Origin: Maribacter dokdonensis DSW-8
GTDB taxonomy: Bacteria; Bacteroidota; Bacteroidia; Flavobacteriales; Flavobacteriaceae
NCBI RefSeq assembly: GCF_001447995.1
Contig: NZ_LDPE01000001.1
Coordinates: 992,001-1,056,000, forward strand
Direction: 5' to 3'
DNA: 64,000 nucleotides
This document shows positions 28,325-38,447 of this stretch, in pieces (positions within the stretch are counted from its first letter, which is position 1; each line of letters begins with the position of its first letter). The notes under the pieces are model-generated. The model saw only the letters and a list, made by a program, of their open reading frames with translations. It was not told where the DNA came from and made no database searches. The position numbers were made by a program, and so were the translations under genes.

Positions 28325-31300
28325 ATGCGTATTATTTCTTACTCTTCAATAATACTAATCGCCATTAGTATCTTTTCATGTACTAAACAAAAATCAACAT
28401 TATTTCAAATGGTTCCGGGTAATGAATCTGGAATTACCTTCAACAATAAAATAATAGAAACGGATAGCTTTAATATTCTAACTAGCGAATACATTTTTAA
28501 TGGTGGTGGTGTTGCCGTAGGTGATTTTAACAATGATGAGCTACCAGATATTTTTTTTAGCGGTAATCAAGTAAATAATAAATTATATCTAAATCTTGGT
28601 AATTTTAAGTTCAAGGATGTTTCAAAAGAATCTGGCATAGAAGCTATTGATCAATGGAATACTGGAGTTGCACTTGCTGACATCAATAATGACGGTTATT
28701 TAGACATGTATGTATGTTCTGCAATGTTGAATAGTGACGAGGCCAAAAATAACATACTATTTGTTCATCAAGGTCTAAATGAAAATGGCGTTCCAATTTT
28801 TAAAAATTTAGCAAAAGAATATGGTATAGAAGAATCCGGCAACAGTATGGGCGCTACCTTTTTTGACTACAATAAAGACGGCTTACTTGACCTATATGTA
28901 CTAAATAATGTAGATATTCATATTTTACCTACCAACTACAGAAAGAAAATTACCGATGGAACTGCATTAAGCAATGATAAATTATACAAAAACAACGGCG
29001 ACGGCACTTTTACAGATGCTACCGTTGAAGCAGGTATAACTATTGAAGGTTTTGGTTTAGGGCTCTCCATATCTGACCTTAACTATGATGGCTGGCCAGA
29101 TATTTATGTAAGTAATGACTATTTAACCAATGACCTTCTTTATATCAATAATCAAGACGGAACATTTACCAATCAAATTGCATCTCGTATAAAGCACCAA
29201 AGCAAATTTTCTATGGGTAATGATATATCTGACTTTAACAATGATGGTTATTTAGATATTGTAACCTTGGATATGCTTGGCGAAACCAATAGAAGGTTAA
29301 AAACTACCTTATCTGGGCATAAATACACTGAATATATTTTGAACGAACGATTTGGTTATGAATATCAACATACTAGAAACATGCTTCAAAAAGGCAATGG
29401 CAACAACATACCTTACAGCGAAATAGGTTTATTGGCTGGCGTGTCAAAAACAGATTGGAGTTGGTCACCACTTTTTGCGGATATGGACAATGATGGCTAC
29501 CAAGACTTAATGATTACAAATGGCTTTCCTAGAGATATAACCGATTTGGATTTTGGCGATTTTAAATTTAATGTTAGTAGATATCTTAGTCCTGCACAAA
29601 TTTTAGATTCAATTCCTAAAATTAAGATTCCAAATTATGCCTATAAAAATAATCATAACAATGGTTTTACTGATGTAAGTAATGATTGGGGCATTGGCAT
29701 ACCATCATTTTCTAACGGTGCTGCATTTGCCGATCTTGACAATGACGGAGATTTAGACTATATCGTAAACAATATTAATGATGAAGCATCCATATTTAAA
29801 AATACTACAGATACAAGTGATGAAAAACATAATTATTTGAGCATAGCTTTAAATAACACCTCCTCCAAAACCTTAAAGGATGGTGCTAAAATTGTTGTTC
29901 GGCTAAATGATGGCACCTTTCAGTATAAAGAATATCACACCTATAGGGGCTACATGTCTACCGTTGAAGATATATTTCATTTTGGTCTTGGTGATGCAAC
30001 TAAAGTTAAGTCTATCGAAGTTTTATGGCCAGATAATAGATATCAAAAATTGACCGACATTGAAAGTAACCAACGTATAATATTAGAGGACAAAAATGCA
30101 AAGACAGTAAAAAATAACAGCCTTGTTTTTCCATTCGTCCCCAAAAAGGAAAAACCAATTTTTAAAGAAGTTTCAAAAGATGTTGGGGTTACATTTTTAC
30201 ATGAAGAAAAGGATATCATCGATTATAACATACAACGTACATTACCGCATAAACTAACACAAAATGGTCCATTTACCACTGCCGGAGATTTAAACGGTGA
30301 TGGTCATCAAGATTTTATAGTTGCCAGTTCCGCCGGTATGTCGCCACAATTATTTTTCCAAAATGCGCAAGGTCATTTTACACAAAAACCGTTGTTCACC
30401 GATGAGGAAAATAAAAAATATGAAGAAGAAAGTATTGCTTTGTTTGATTTAGATAATGATGGCGATCTAGACATGTATCTCGTTTCTGGCAGTAACGAGT
30501 TTGAATTGGACAGCAATTATTACAATCATAGGTTACTAACAAACGATGGTAACGGAAATTTCATGCTTACTACGGATAAAATGCCATTGGTTAAAACAAG
30601 TGGTTCTACAGTAGCCATTACCGATTACGACCATGACGGATATGTTGATCTTTTTGTTGGTGGCAAAACTCCTTTTTCTAAATTCCCCAATCCTGACAAA
30701 AGTTTTATTTTAAAGAACGAAAAAGGTATTTTAAAAGATGTTACGGACAATATAGCTCCAGACCTTCGTCATATAGGAATGGTAAACGATGCTGTATGGG
30801 CAGACGTTGATTTGGATGGAAATGAAGATTTAATTATTGTGGGTGAATTTATGCCTATTACCATTTATAAAAATAGCCTTACACGTTTTTCGAAATTGGA
30901 AAATACCGGGGTAGACAGTTTATTTGGCTGGTGGGAGAGTATAACAAAAACAGATGTTGACAATGATGGTGATATAGATTTTATAATAGGTAATTTAGGT
31001 ATGAACAACTTTTACAATTCTACACCTGAAAAACCTGTTAATCTGATTGCCAAAGATTTTGATAACAATGGTACTTTAGACCCAGTCATGTTCGCTTACT
31101 TTAAAGAAAGCTTTGAAAACCCTACCTACAAATCATTTCCTGTAAACTTTTGGGGAGATTTAAATGGCCAAAGTCCTATTTTTAGAGCCAAGTACAATTC
31201 TTTTAAAGCCTATTCAAGGGCAACAATCACAAGCTTGTTTTCTAATGAAGAATTACAAAATTCAACTAAATTAACAGCTAATTACGACAAAAGCATAGTG

Positions 31301-31657
31301 CTGCTAAATGAAGGTGAGGGTAAATTTTCACATATGCCTTTACCTATTGATGCACAAGTAGCCCCTGTTAACGGTTCAATAGCGGTAGATTTTAATGAAG
31401 ACGGTTATAATGACATCTTATTAATTGGCAATAATTTTGGTAATGAAGTTTTTGCAGGTCGTAATGATGCCTTGAACGGTCTGCTATTGCAAAATGATGG
31501 CAATGGTAATTTTAAATCGGTATCAACTAGCAAAAGCGGCTTTTTTGTACCTGGAGATGCAAAAAGTATCACTACCGTTAAAAATAGTAAGAACGCTCTA
31601 CCCTATTTTATTGTTACACAAAACAGAGATTCTATAAGAATTTTTCAAAAAAACTAA
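28325..31657 (+). CDS. FG-GAP/VCBS-repeat lipoprotein with ASPIC/UnbV domain
   Basis: The 1110-residue lipoprotein has its signal ending SIFSC (Cys19). It contains 14 Ca-binding loops of the DxDxDG type (such as DINNDGYLD, DLDNDGDLD and DYDHDGYVD), the mark of FG-GAP/VCBS beta-propeller blades. There are seven in the first half and seven in the second, suggesting two propellers. Between them, at about residues 500-595, lies an ASPIC/UnbV domain (SIEVLWPDNRYQKL). Such proteins are common beside SusCD pairs in marine Bacteroidota and are thought to be surface binding or scaffold proteins; no enzymatic residue set is recognised. It has its own transcription unit, flanked by two strong terminators, and sits between the two susCD operons. 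Confidence 0.9.
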   Translation: MRIISYSSIILIAISIFSCTKQKSTLFQMVPGNESGITFNNKIIETDSFNILTSEYIFNGGGVAVGDFNNDELPDIFFSGNQVNNKLYLNLGNFKFKDVSKESGIEAIDQWNTGVALADINNDGYLDMYVCSAMLNSDEAKNNILFVHQGLNENGVPIFKNLAKEYGIEESGNSMGATFFDYNKDGLLDLYVLNNVDIHILPTNYRKKITDGTALSNDKLYKNNGDGTFTDATVEAGITIEGFGLGLSISDLNYDGWPDIYVSNDYLTNDLLYINNQDGTFTNQIASRIKHQSKFSMGNDISDFNNDGYLDIVTLDMLGETNRRLKTTLSGHKYTEYILNERFGYEYQHTRNMLQKGNGNNIPYSEIGLLAGVSKTDWSWSPLFADMDNDGYQDLMITNGFPRDITDLDFGDFKFNVSRYLSPAQILDSIPKIKIPNYAYKNNHNNGFTDVSNDWGIGIPSFSNGAAFADLDNDGDLDYIVNNINDEASIFKNTTDTSDEKHNYLSIALNNTSSKTLKDGAKIVVRLNDGTFQYKEYHTYRGYMSTVEDIFHFGLGDATKVKSIEVLWPDNRYQKLTDIESNQRIILEDKNAKTVKNNSLVFPFVPKKEKPIFKEVSKDVGVTFLHEEKDIIDYNIQRTLPHKLTQNGPFTTAGDLNGDGHQDFIVASSAGMSPQLFFQNAQGHFTQKPLFTDEENKKYEEESIALFDLDNDGDLDMYLVSGSNEFELDSNYYNHRLLTNDGNGNFMLTTDKMPLVKTSGSTVAITDYDHDGYVDLFVGGKTPFSKFPNPDKSFILKNEKGILKDVTDNIAPDLRHIGMVNDAVWADVDLDGNEDLIIVGEFMPITIYKNSLTRFSKLENTGVDSLFGWWESITKTDVDNDGDIDFIIGNLGMNNFYNSTPEKPVNLIAKDFDNNGTLDPVMFAYFKESFENPTYKSFPVNFWGDLNGQSPIFRAKYNSFKAYSRATITSLFSNEELQNSTKLTANYDKSIVLLNEGEGKFSHMPLPIDAQVAPVNGSIAVDFNEDGYNDILLIGNNFGNEVFAGRNDALNGLLLQNDGNGNFKSVSTSKSGFFVPGDAKSITTVKNSKNALPYFIVTQNRDSIRIFQKN

Positions 31658-31754
31658 TCGCATGAATCATAAATTTGAGCAAGCCTAATTAAATAGAGGA
31701 TATTTAAACATCTCAAGAGAATATCCAACTTTTGTTAGCTATTTAAATTAAAAT

Positions 31755-31805
31755 AAAAAAGGGGTGAAATAATCTGTGATGTTACAGATTATTTCACCCT
31801 TTTTT
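31755..31805 (+). terminator. Strong intrinsic terminator after the FG-GAP gene
   Basis: A 17-bp stem (31761-31777 with 31784-31800, one G-T pair) is flanked by six A on the left and five or more T on the right. The loop is GATGTT. It works in either direction by symmetry of the flanks. Confidence 0.92.
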
Positions 31806-32036
31806 GCTTGACACCTCACCTAACTTGTATTTATTACCCTACAAAATCATACCTGAACGACATCTAATAATCGACAAACAACACCACTGAAACTATAAAT
31901 AAACTATTCATAAATTTTAATAGGTAAAATTGGTTTTTTGATAAATTATTAACTAATATTATAATAATATTACGTTAATCTTAACTAAACTTAAGATTAG
32001 TTAATAAATCAACAATTAATCAAACAACAACTAATT
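31806..32036 (+). promoter_or_regulatory. susC2 leader with inverted repeats
   Basis: This AT-rich stretch before susC2 contains AATCTTAA (31977-31984) inverted as TTAAGATT (31991-31998), overlapped by a second inverted pair AACTAA (31983-31988) and TTAGTT (31997-32002). It is a candidate operator close to the start codon. It shares no clear motif with the susC1 leader apart from ACGTTAA-type sequence near 31973. Confidence 0.35.
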
Positions 32037-35000
32037 ATGAATCAAAAACTAGATTTTAAATCATTAAAATCCAAGAAAAGACAGTCAGTCTTAAGAAGCG
32101 GATTTTTATTGATTTTAGCGTCTTTATGCTTAAATGGCCTTAGCGCTAATGAAAAGCTAAACGAAATTAAGTACAATGAACCCCTCAAGGTTCAAACAAC
32201 TGTGACCGGTACGGTATTAGATGACCTAGGCACTCCGTTACCTGGTGCCAGTATCATTGAAAAAGGTACCACAAATGGAACCCAAACCGACTTTGATGGT
32301 AATTTTACCATAAACGTAGCTGCATCTGCGACCTTAGTAGTGAGTTACGTAGGTTTTAAAACTGTTGAAATAGCTGCTAGCTCCTCTCCTATTTCAGTAA
32401 CCTTAACGGAAGATGCCGCTGCTTTGGATGAGGTTGTTGTAACAGGATATGGTTCTCAGTCTAAAAGAGATGTTACGGGTTCAGTTTCAACAGTAGATGT
32501 TGAAGAACTAAATGCCGTGCCTGCTACTACTTTTGCACAACAACTACAAGGTAGGGCTGCCGGTATTGGTATTGTAAATGATGCAACTCCTGGTGGTGAG
32601 GCTACGGTAAGAATTAGAGGTTTTGGTACCATTGGTAACAATGACCCTCTATACGTTATAGATGGGGTACCTTCAAGATCACAAGCAAACCTTAACCCAA
32701 ATGACATAGAATCTTTACAGGTTCTTAAAGATGCATCCGCAGCATCAATTTACGGTTCAAGAGCTGCAAATGGTGTAATAATTATTACCACAAAAAAAGG
32801 TAAAATGGGTAAACCGGTCATCACCTATGATACCTATTACGGTTTACAGTCAGGATTAGGAGAAGTAGAAGCCTTAAATGCTGCAGAGTTAGGTGAATAC
32901 CTTTATTTAGCCGATTTATATGCTGGCAAGGATCCTAGTCATGGTCAATATTCTTTTGGCCCAAATGGAGAAATAGGAATACCCGACTATGTTTTCCCAA
33001 GTGGTGCCATGGAAGGTGATCCCGGTACAGACCCCGATTTGTATTCATTGGAAGAAGGTAATATTTATGCTATTGTACGCGCCGCCGATACCAATTGGTG
33101 GAATGAAGTAACTAGAACCGCACCAATTTTAAACCATCAAATATCAGCATCTGGCGCAACTGAAAATGCAAGATACGCCTTTACACTTGGTTACTTTGCT
33201 CAAGATGCGATAACTAAATTTGTAGGCTACAATAGAACATCCATTCGTGCAAATACAGAATTTAAAGCATTAAATAAAAAGTTAACCGTTGGTGAAAACC
33301 TTTCTGTAAACTTTGATAATAGAAAAGGTGGTTTTGGAAATGATGAGGAACAAAATGCAGTTTCGGGTTCTTATAAACATCATCCACTTTTACCGATCTA
33401 TGATATTGCCGGTAACTTTGCAGGTAGTAGAGGTGCTAACCTAGGTAACAACTTTAACCCATATGCAACTTTATACAGAGAGCAAGACAACAGAACATAT
33501 CGTTTACGTGTATTCGGTAACGTTTTTGCCTCTTATGACATTACGGACGACTTGCAGGTGAAAACTAGTTTTGGTGTAGATGCTACAGGTGAAAGAGGTA
33601 GATATTTAAGAAGACAAAACCCAGAGTATGTTGAAGGAAACTTCATCAGCGGCTCAACTTCAACTAACAGGTATGAATATCAATGGCAATGGAATACGGT
33701 ATTGACCTATGCTAAAACTTGGAATGAAGTCCATAATTTTGATGCTTATGTAGGGGTTGAGGGTATTGAGGCTTATGGTGAAGAATTTGGGGCCAGTAGA
33801 AATGGCTATGCTTTTGAAACGCTTGACATTCAACGCTATTTAGATTTAGGTGATGCTACCACGGCGAGTAACTACGGGTATGCATTTAGAGATTATACGC
33901 TATTTTCTGAATTTGGAAAGCTGAATTATAACTACGATGGAAAATATTTAGCTCAGTTTATATTAAGAAATGATGCTTCATCTAGGTTTCAATCTGCTTC
34001 TAGGAGTGCAATATTCCCTGCTTTTAGTTTAGGTTGGAGAGTATCAGACGAGGCCTTTATGCAAAATCTAGAAAAGGTAGATGAACTTAAACTTAGATAT
34101 GGTTGGGGTAAAACGGGTAACCAAGAAATTGGAGATTACAATTCTTATACTACTTACCGCTCCAATATTTTCAACGCAGGATATCCAATTGATGGAGCAA
34201 CGGGTGCACCAACTTTAGGTTTCGACGTTCAAAGTTATGGTAACCCAAATGCAAAATGGGAAACTACTACATCAAACAACATTGGTGTTGACCTTTCAAT
34301 GTTCGATAGACGATTTAATATAGGTCTTGATTTATGGGACAGGATAACGACAGATATGTTGTTTAGAAGACAAATCACGTATACCGCAGGTGATGCACAA
34401 GCACCATTCTTCAATGTTGGTGAAATGACCAATAAAGGTGTAGACTTGCAAATATCTTGGGACGATAAAAAAGGCGACTGGGGTTACGGTGTTAGCTTCA
34501 ACCTTTCTGCTTACAAAAACGAGGTTAACAAATTAAGTGAAACAGATGACGGTACCGTTTTGTTCGGTGATGCTTCAAGAGTTCCTTCTTTAACCATTAC
34601 AGAAGTTGGCGAACCAATATCATCTTTCTATGGCTTTAAAACCGAAGGAATTTTCCAATCTCAGGCAGAGGCAGATGCTTGGCCTACATATGGCAGCTAC
34701 AATGCACCTGGTAAATTGAAGGTAACAGATGTGAATAATGATGGGCAGATAGATGATGATGATAGAACGATCATTGGAAGTCCGCACCCAGATTTCACCT
34801 ATGGTGTCAATATAGATGTTAGTTACAAAAACCTGGCCTTGAACATATTCGGTAATGGTTCTGAAGGAAATGACATTTACAACTACGTAAGGTATTTTGC
34901 AGATTTTAACACCTTTCAAGGAAACAGATCAAAAAGAGCGCTTTATGATGCATGGCAACCTGCCAACCCTTCTGCTCCCGTTAGCGAATGGGTAGCGGCT

Positions 35001-35327
35001 AATCCAAATGCCACTGTACCGATAATGGATGCTAACGATCAAATTAGTAGTAGACCTTCATCTTATTTCATTGAAGATGGTAGTTATTTTAGACTTAAAA
35101 ATGTTCAGTTGACCTATTCATTCCCTTCAGATTTAATGGAAAAAATAGGTATTTCAAGAGGACAGATATATGTACAGGGTCAAAACTTAGCTACATGGAC
35201 AAAGTACACAGGTTTAAACCCCGAGATACAAGCAGGTAATAGAGATGACGCTACATTAGGCTTTGATGGCGGTTACATGCCGGTATCGCGTACCTATACA
35301 TTAGGTCTAAGATTAACCCTTAACTAA
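32037..35327 (+). CDS. SusC/RagA family TonB-dependent outer-membrane transporter 2
   Basis: The 1096-residue protein has the same architecture as SusC1. It has a long basic n-region with export signal (to about residue 39, GLSANEK), a CarboxypepD_reg-like domain (VTGTVLDDLGTPLPGAS), DEVVVTGYGSQSKRDVTGSV, and a plug with RIRGFGTIGNNDPLYVIDG and VLKDASAASIYGSRAANGVI. The barrel ends YTLGLRLTLN. The domain before the plug is close to that of SusC1, while the barrels diverge, so the pair look like old paralogues with different ligands. susD2 follows after 52 bp. The loop DVNNDGQIDDDD is EF-hand-like. Confidence 0.95.
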   Translation: MNQKLDFKSLKSKKRQSVLRSGFLLILASLCLNGLSANEKLNEIKYNEPLKVQTTVTGTVLDDLGTPLPGASIIEKGTTNGTQTDFDGNFTINVAASATLVVSYVGFKTVEIAASSSPISVTLTEDAAALDEVVVTGYGSQSKRDVTGSVSTVDVEELNAVPATTFAQQLQGRAAGIGIVNDATPGGEATVRIRGFGTIGNNDPLYVIDGVPSRSQANLNPNDIESLQVLKDASAASIYGSRAANGVIIITTKKGKMGKPVITYDTYYGLQSGLGEVEALNAAELGEYLYLADLYAGKDPSHGQYSFGPNGEIGIPDYVFPSGAMEGDPGTDPDLYSLEEGNIYAIVRAADTNWWNEVTRTAPILNHQISASGATENARYAFTLGYFAQDAITKFVGYNRTSIRANTEFKALNKKLTVGENLSVNFDNRKGGFGNDEEQNAVSGSYKHHPLLPIYDIAGNFAGSRGANLGNNFNPYATLYREQDNRTYRLRVFGNVFASYDITDDLQVKTSFGVDATGERGRYLRRQNPEYVEGNFISGSTSTNRYEYQWQWNTVLTYAKTWNEVHNFDAYVGVEGIEAYGEEFGASRNGYAFETLDIQRYLDLGDATTASNYGYAFRDYTLFSEFGKLNYNYDGKYLAQFILRNDASSRFQSASRSAIFPAFSLGWRVSDEAFMQNLEKVDELKLRYGWGKTGNQEIGDYNSYTTYRSNIFNAGYPIDGATGAPTLGFDVQSYGNPNAKWETTTSNNIGVDLSMFDRRFNIGLDLWDRITTDMLFRRQITYTAGDAQAPFFNVGEMTNKGVDLQISWDDKKGDWGYGVSFNLSAYKNEVNKLSETDDGTVLFGDASRVPSLTITEVGEPISSFYGFKTEGIFQSQAEADAWPTYGSYNAPGKLKVTDVNNDGQIDDDDRTIIGSPHPDFTYGVNIDVSYKNLALNIFGNGSEGNDIYNYVRYFADFNTFQGNRSKRALYDAWQPANPSAPVSEWVAANPNATVPIMDANDQISSRPSSYFIEDGSYFRLKNVQLTYSFPSDLMEKIGISRGQIYVQGQNLATWTKYTGLNPEIQAGNRDDATLGFDGGYMPVSRTYTLGLRLTLN

Positions 35328-35379
35328 AAAATCTAATTGCTTAAAAAAGCTATCATTTAATGAAACATATAAAATTTTA

Positions 35380-37137
35380 ATGATGAAAAGAAAAAATATA
35401 ATATTAATGGTATTTATCTGTATGGCCATCTTTACGGTTGGTTGTAGCGATGAATTTTTAACACGAACTCCAGAGGGGCAATTTGGTACAAATAGTCTTG
35501 AAACGGAAGATGGTTTAGATGGCATACTATTGGGTGCCTATGCCATGATTGACGGTGCAGGTTTAGATGGCACTGCAGATTGGAACGTTACGGTAGAAAA
35601 CTGGGCATTTAACATAGCTTCCGATGATGCATTAAAGGGTACCGATGCGGGTGACCAACCAGAGCAGTCTTTTATTGAAGCCTATGACTATCAATCTTTC
35701 AATGGTCATATTACAAATAGATGGAGATCATTGTTCAAAGGTGTAGCTAGAGCAAACAATGCCATTAACGCCGCCAATAGTTTAGAAGATCTTTCTGATG
35801 AAAAGAGAACCCAAGTGATTGCAGAAGCGCGATTTTTAAGAGGTATTTTTCATATGGAAGCACGCAAAATGTGGAGAATGCCACCTTACATTGGCGAAGA
35901 AGATTACATTTTAGATGATGTTGAAAGCACCAAAGTGCCTAATGATCGTGAAATATGGCCGTTTATTGAAGCTGATTTTGAAGCTGCAGCGGCAAGTTTA
36001 CCCACAACACAAGGTCAAGTAGGTAGACCTACTAGTTGGGCAGCTAAAGCTTTCTTGGCCAAATCAAAAATGTACCAGGGTTGGGACGAGAATGGAACGC
36101 CTAATACCGCAAAACTTGGTGAGGCCAAAACTTTACTAGATGAAATTGTGAACTCAGGTGTATTTAGCCTTGCCACTAAATTTGAAGATAATTTTTTGGT
36201 AGCCACAAGAAATAACCCAGAGTCTATATTTGAAATTCAATATGCCGTAAGTAGTGCAGCAGATCAAGCCTCTAGTAGAGGTATGGGTCTTGCCCACCCA
36301 TATACAGACCCTTGGGGCTGTTGCGGATTTTATCAGGTATCACAGAACTTGGTAAATGCCTATAGAACCGAAGCCGGTTTACCTTTGATCGATAATTTTG
36401 ATGCTGAGGACATCAGTATAGATACCAATGAAGACGGTACTAGTGCTGAAACGGCTACTTTAGACCCTAGAATAGATCATACTTTAGGAAGACCTGGAAT
36501 ACTTTACAAAGGTTTCAAAATCTATCAAACCGATTTTGTTAGAGATTTGTCATATGCAGGTCCTTTCTTCTCTAAGAAGCATGTTGCAGAGCCAGAAGGT
36601 TTTGGTGTTGGCGGATGGGGAAATCTATCAGCAAACAATTACCGATATATGCGCTATGGCATGATTCTATTATGGTTGGCAGAAGCAGAAGTTGAAGTAG
36701 GAAGTTTAGAGAGAGCTCGTGAACTTGTAAACGAAATAAGAACAAGAGCCGCTAATCCTGAAGGATTTGTACCCTTGGCCACACAAGGTACGGACAGAAA
36801 TGATTTCAGCATTGTAGAGGGCGAAGCTGCAGCAAATTATGATATTGCAACGTATGATGCACCATGGACGGACAAAGCTGCCGCAAGGGATGCCGTACGT
36901 TTTGAAACAAGATTGGAATTTGCCATGGAAGGTCACCGCTACTGGGATTTGGTTCGTTGGGGCATTGCCGCTGAAACTTTAAACAACTACATAGCCAGTG
37001 AGTCTCAACATAGAACATATTTAGTAGGAAAGTCTTTTACGGAAGGAAAAAATGAATATTTCCCTATACCAAGTCAAGCAATTGATAGATCTGCAGTTGA
37101 TGGTCAACCAACATTGACTCAAGATCCAGCTTACTAA
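35380..37137 (+). CDS. SusD/RagB family outer-membrane lipoprotein 2
   Basis: The 585-residue lipoprotein has its signal ending FTVGC (Cys22), followed by SDEF exactly as in SusD1. SusD motifs are ARFLRGIFHMEARKMWRMPP, GRPTSWAAKAFLAKSKMYQG and AVRFETRLEFAMEGHRYWDL, with NEYFPIPSQAIDRS near the end. Cys314-Cys315 in WGCCGFYQVSQNLVNAY matches the vicinal pair of SusD1. It should form the lid of SusC2. The start ATG at 35380 is followed by a second ATG; either is possible. It is closed by a terminator that also separates it from the convergent cytochrome gene. Confidence 0.95.
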   Translation: MMKRKNIILMVFICMAIFTVGCSDEFLTRTPEGQFGTNSLETEDGLDGILLGAYAMIDGAGLDGTADWNVTVENWAFNIASDDALKGTDAGDQPEQSFIEAYDYQSFNGHITNRWRSLFKGVARANNAINAANSLEDLSDEKRTQVIAEARFLRGIFHMEARKMWRMPPYIGEEDYILDDVESTKVPNDREIWPFIEADFEAAAASLPTTQGQVGRPTSWAAKAFLAKSKMYQGWDENGTPNTAKLGEAKTLLDEIVNSGVFSLATKFEDNFLVATRNNPESIFEIQYAVSSAADQASSRGMGLAHPYTDPWGCCGFYQVSQNLVNAYRTEAGLPLIDNFDAEDISIDTNEDGTSAETATLDPRIDHTLGRPGILYKGFKIYQTDFVRDLSYAGPFFSKKHVAEPEGFGVGGWGNLSANNYRYMRYGMILLWLAEAEVEVGSLERARELVNEIRTRAANPEGFVPLATQGTDRNDFSIVEGEAAANYDIATYDAPWTDKAAARDAVRFETRLEFAMEGHRYWDLVRWGIAAETLNNYIASESQHRTYLVGKSFTEGKNEYFPIPSQAIDRSAVDGQPTLTQDPAY

Positions 37138-37166
37138 TTAAAATTATTGTTAATTGTTAGTTGCAT

Positions 37167-37201
37167 AAAGAGTGGTCAAATTATTTTTTTGGCCACTCTT
37201 T
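37167..37201. terminator. Bidirectional intrinsic terminator between susD2 and the cytochrome gene
   Basis: AAAGAGTGGTCAAA pairs with TTTGGCCACTCTTT over 14 bp with one wobble, around the loop TTATTTT. A on the left and T on the right let it serve both convergent genes. Confidence 0.85.
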
Positions 37202-37229
37202 ATTAACTTAAAACTACTTGGTTAAACGA

Positions 37230-38432
37230 TTAATATACACCTATTAAATGCGTTCTAATATAGACCGGTATTTCGTTGAGACCATCGTCTAATTTTAATT
37301 TCATTATTTCAGAGGGTACCAAAGGCATATGGCAGGAAATACAATTTAGCGTTTCAGTATGTTTATTTACCTCAACGCTACTATTAACAGCTGTAATAGT
37401 ATGGCAAGACAAACACTTTGCATTGAAAACATCTTGTTCACCTCGTTCATTTTCATGTGGACTATGACAAGTAATGCAATCCATTTTTAAAGAATTCACA
37501 AAACACTTGCTTTCACTGAGAAGCCCCATTTGATTTCCATGAACATCTAATTTGAGATTTCTATTGTTATTCTGATAATTTTTGGAGTAGGCCGATAATG
37601 TATCGCCAGCAATAAAGGAGAACGGATTACCTTTTACCTGTTGTGCTTGTAACCCAGAGTGACATACGGCACAGGCATCTAAGCGCTGTTGTTGGGTGTA
37701 CTTACCATAATTATCTACATGCACACCTACTTTCGCATTAGGGTTGGTCCTATGGTAAACTACGTGTTCTTCTAATGGTCCATGACACCTTTGGCAATCA
37801 ATACCTAGCAACAATTTATTTCGGTTATAAATATTTCCGTTACCAGATTCATTTTTGTTTTCGGCAAAGGTCACATGACATTTTAAACAATTATCATCTA
37901 CAGGTCTATTGAAAGAGTACTCGGGAAAATTGGGACTATTGACCCAAGTATTGGCAGGCTCAAAATAGGATAGTTGTAATTGATATAGCTTATCATCTTC
38001 CCAGCTCAGATAACTTTGCCCTTTTACTCCAGAACCAATAGTAATATCCAGCTTAGATTTCACCAAGGCAGTATCGCCAAACTTTGGTTTGGTCAATTGA
38101 TAAATCCCATCGTTTTCTTTTATTAATTTTAAACGCACTCCTTTTAGGTTCAGCTCATTGGAGCCTTCGGCAAGTTTACCTTTAATGTGTTCTTCATTGG
38201 CAATCGCTGACGTGTTGTAATGAGCTGTTTTTACATGGCTCTTAAAAATATCTTCATGACATTCCATGCAGGTATCCTGGGCTACAAAGTTTTTGCCATT
38301 ATAATGTGTAGCTACAATTTCCGGCTCTAAATAATCCGAGATTGCAACAGTGTGTTTTAGATACCATAAGATATAAAAGAGCAATACAAGAACAATTGAC
38401 CATAAAATGTATTTTGTATGCTTGCTTTTCAT
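37230..38432 (-). CDS. Membrane-anchored seven-haem c-type cytochrome
   Basis: The 400-residue protein has an N-terminal anchor (residues 8-26) and seven CxxCH haem-attachment motifs: CMECH, CLKCH, CQRCH, CAVCH, CITCH, CLSCH and CISCH. These lie in a periplasmic domain and resemble the cytochrome c554/NapC-NrfB-like multihaem group. The spacing and the extra His residues (for example HVKTAHYN) suit bis-His haems. It probably passes electrons in the periplasm; its partner is unknown. It is transcribed after the esterase gene (15-bp gap), which is odd company for a respiratory protein, and faces susD2. It could also bind substrate as an octahaem-like enzyme, but seven motifs and the length favour a carrier. 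Confidence 0.88.
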   Translation of the reverse strand: MKSKHTKYILWSIVLVLLFYILWYLKHTVAISDYLEPEIVATHYNGKNFVAQDTCMECHEDIFKSHVKTAHYNTSAIANEEHIKGKLAEGSNELNLKGVRLKLIKENDGIYQLTKPKFGDTALVKSKLDITIGSGVKGQSYLSWEDDKLYQLQLSYFEPANTWVNSPNFPEYSFNRPVDDNCLKCHVTFAENKNESGNGNIYNRNKLLLGIDCQRCHGPLEEHVVYHRTNPNAKVGVHVDNYGKYTQQQRLDACAVCHSGLQAQQVKGNPFSFIAGDTLSAYSKNYQNNNRNLKLDVHGNQMGLLSESKCFVNSLKMDCITCHSPHENERGEQDVFNAKCLSCHTITAVNSSVEVNKHTETLNCISCHMPLVPSEIMKLKLDDGLNEIPVYIRTHLIGVY

Positions 38433-38447
38433 TGTAGTTTTTAAAAT

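Noticed and set aside
32037..37137. Second susCD considered as a recent duplication or mobile copy of the first
   Set aside because: The barrels and SusD bodies are too diverged, and no direct repeats, inverted ends or transposase flank either copy.
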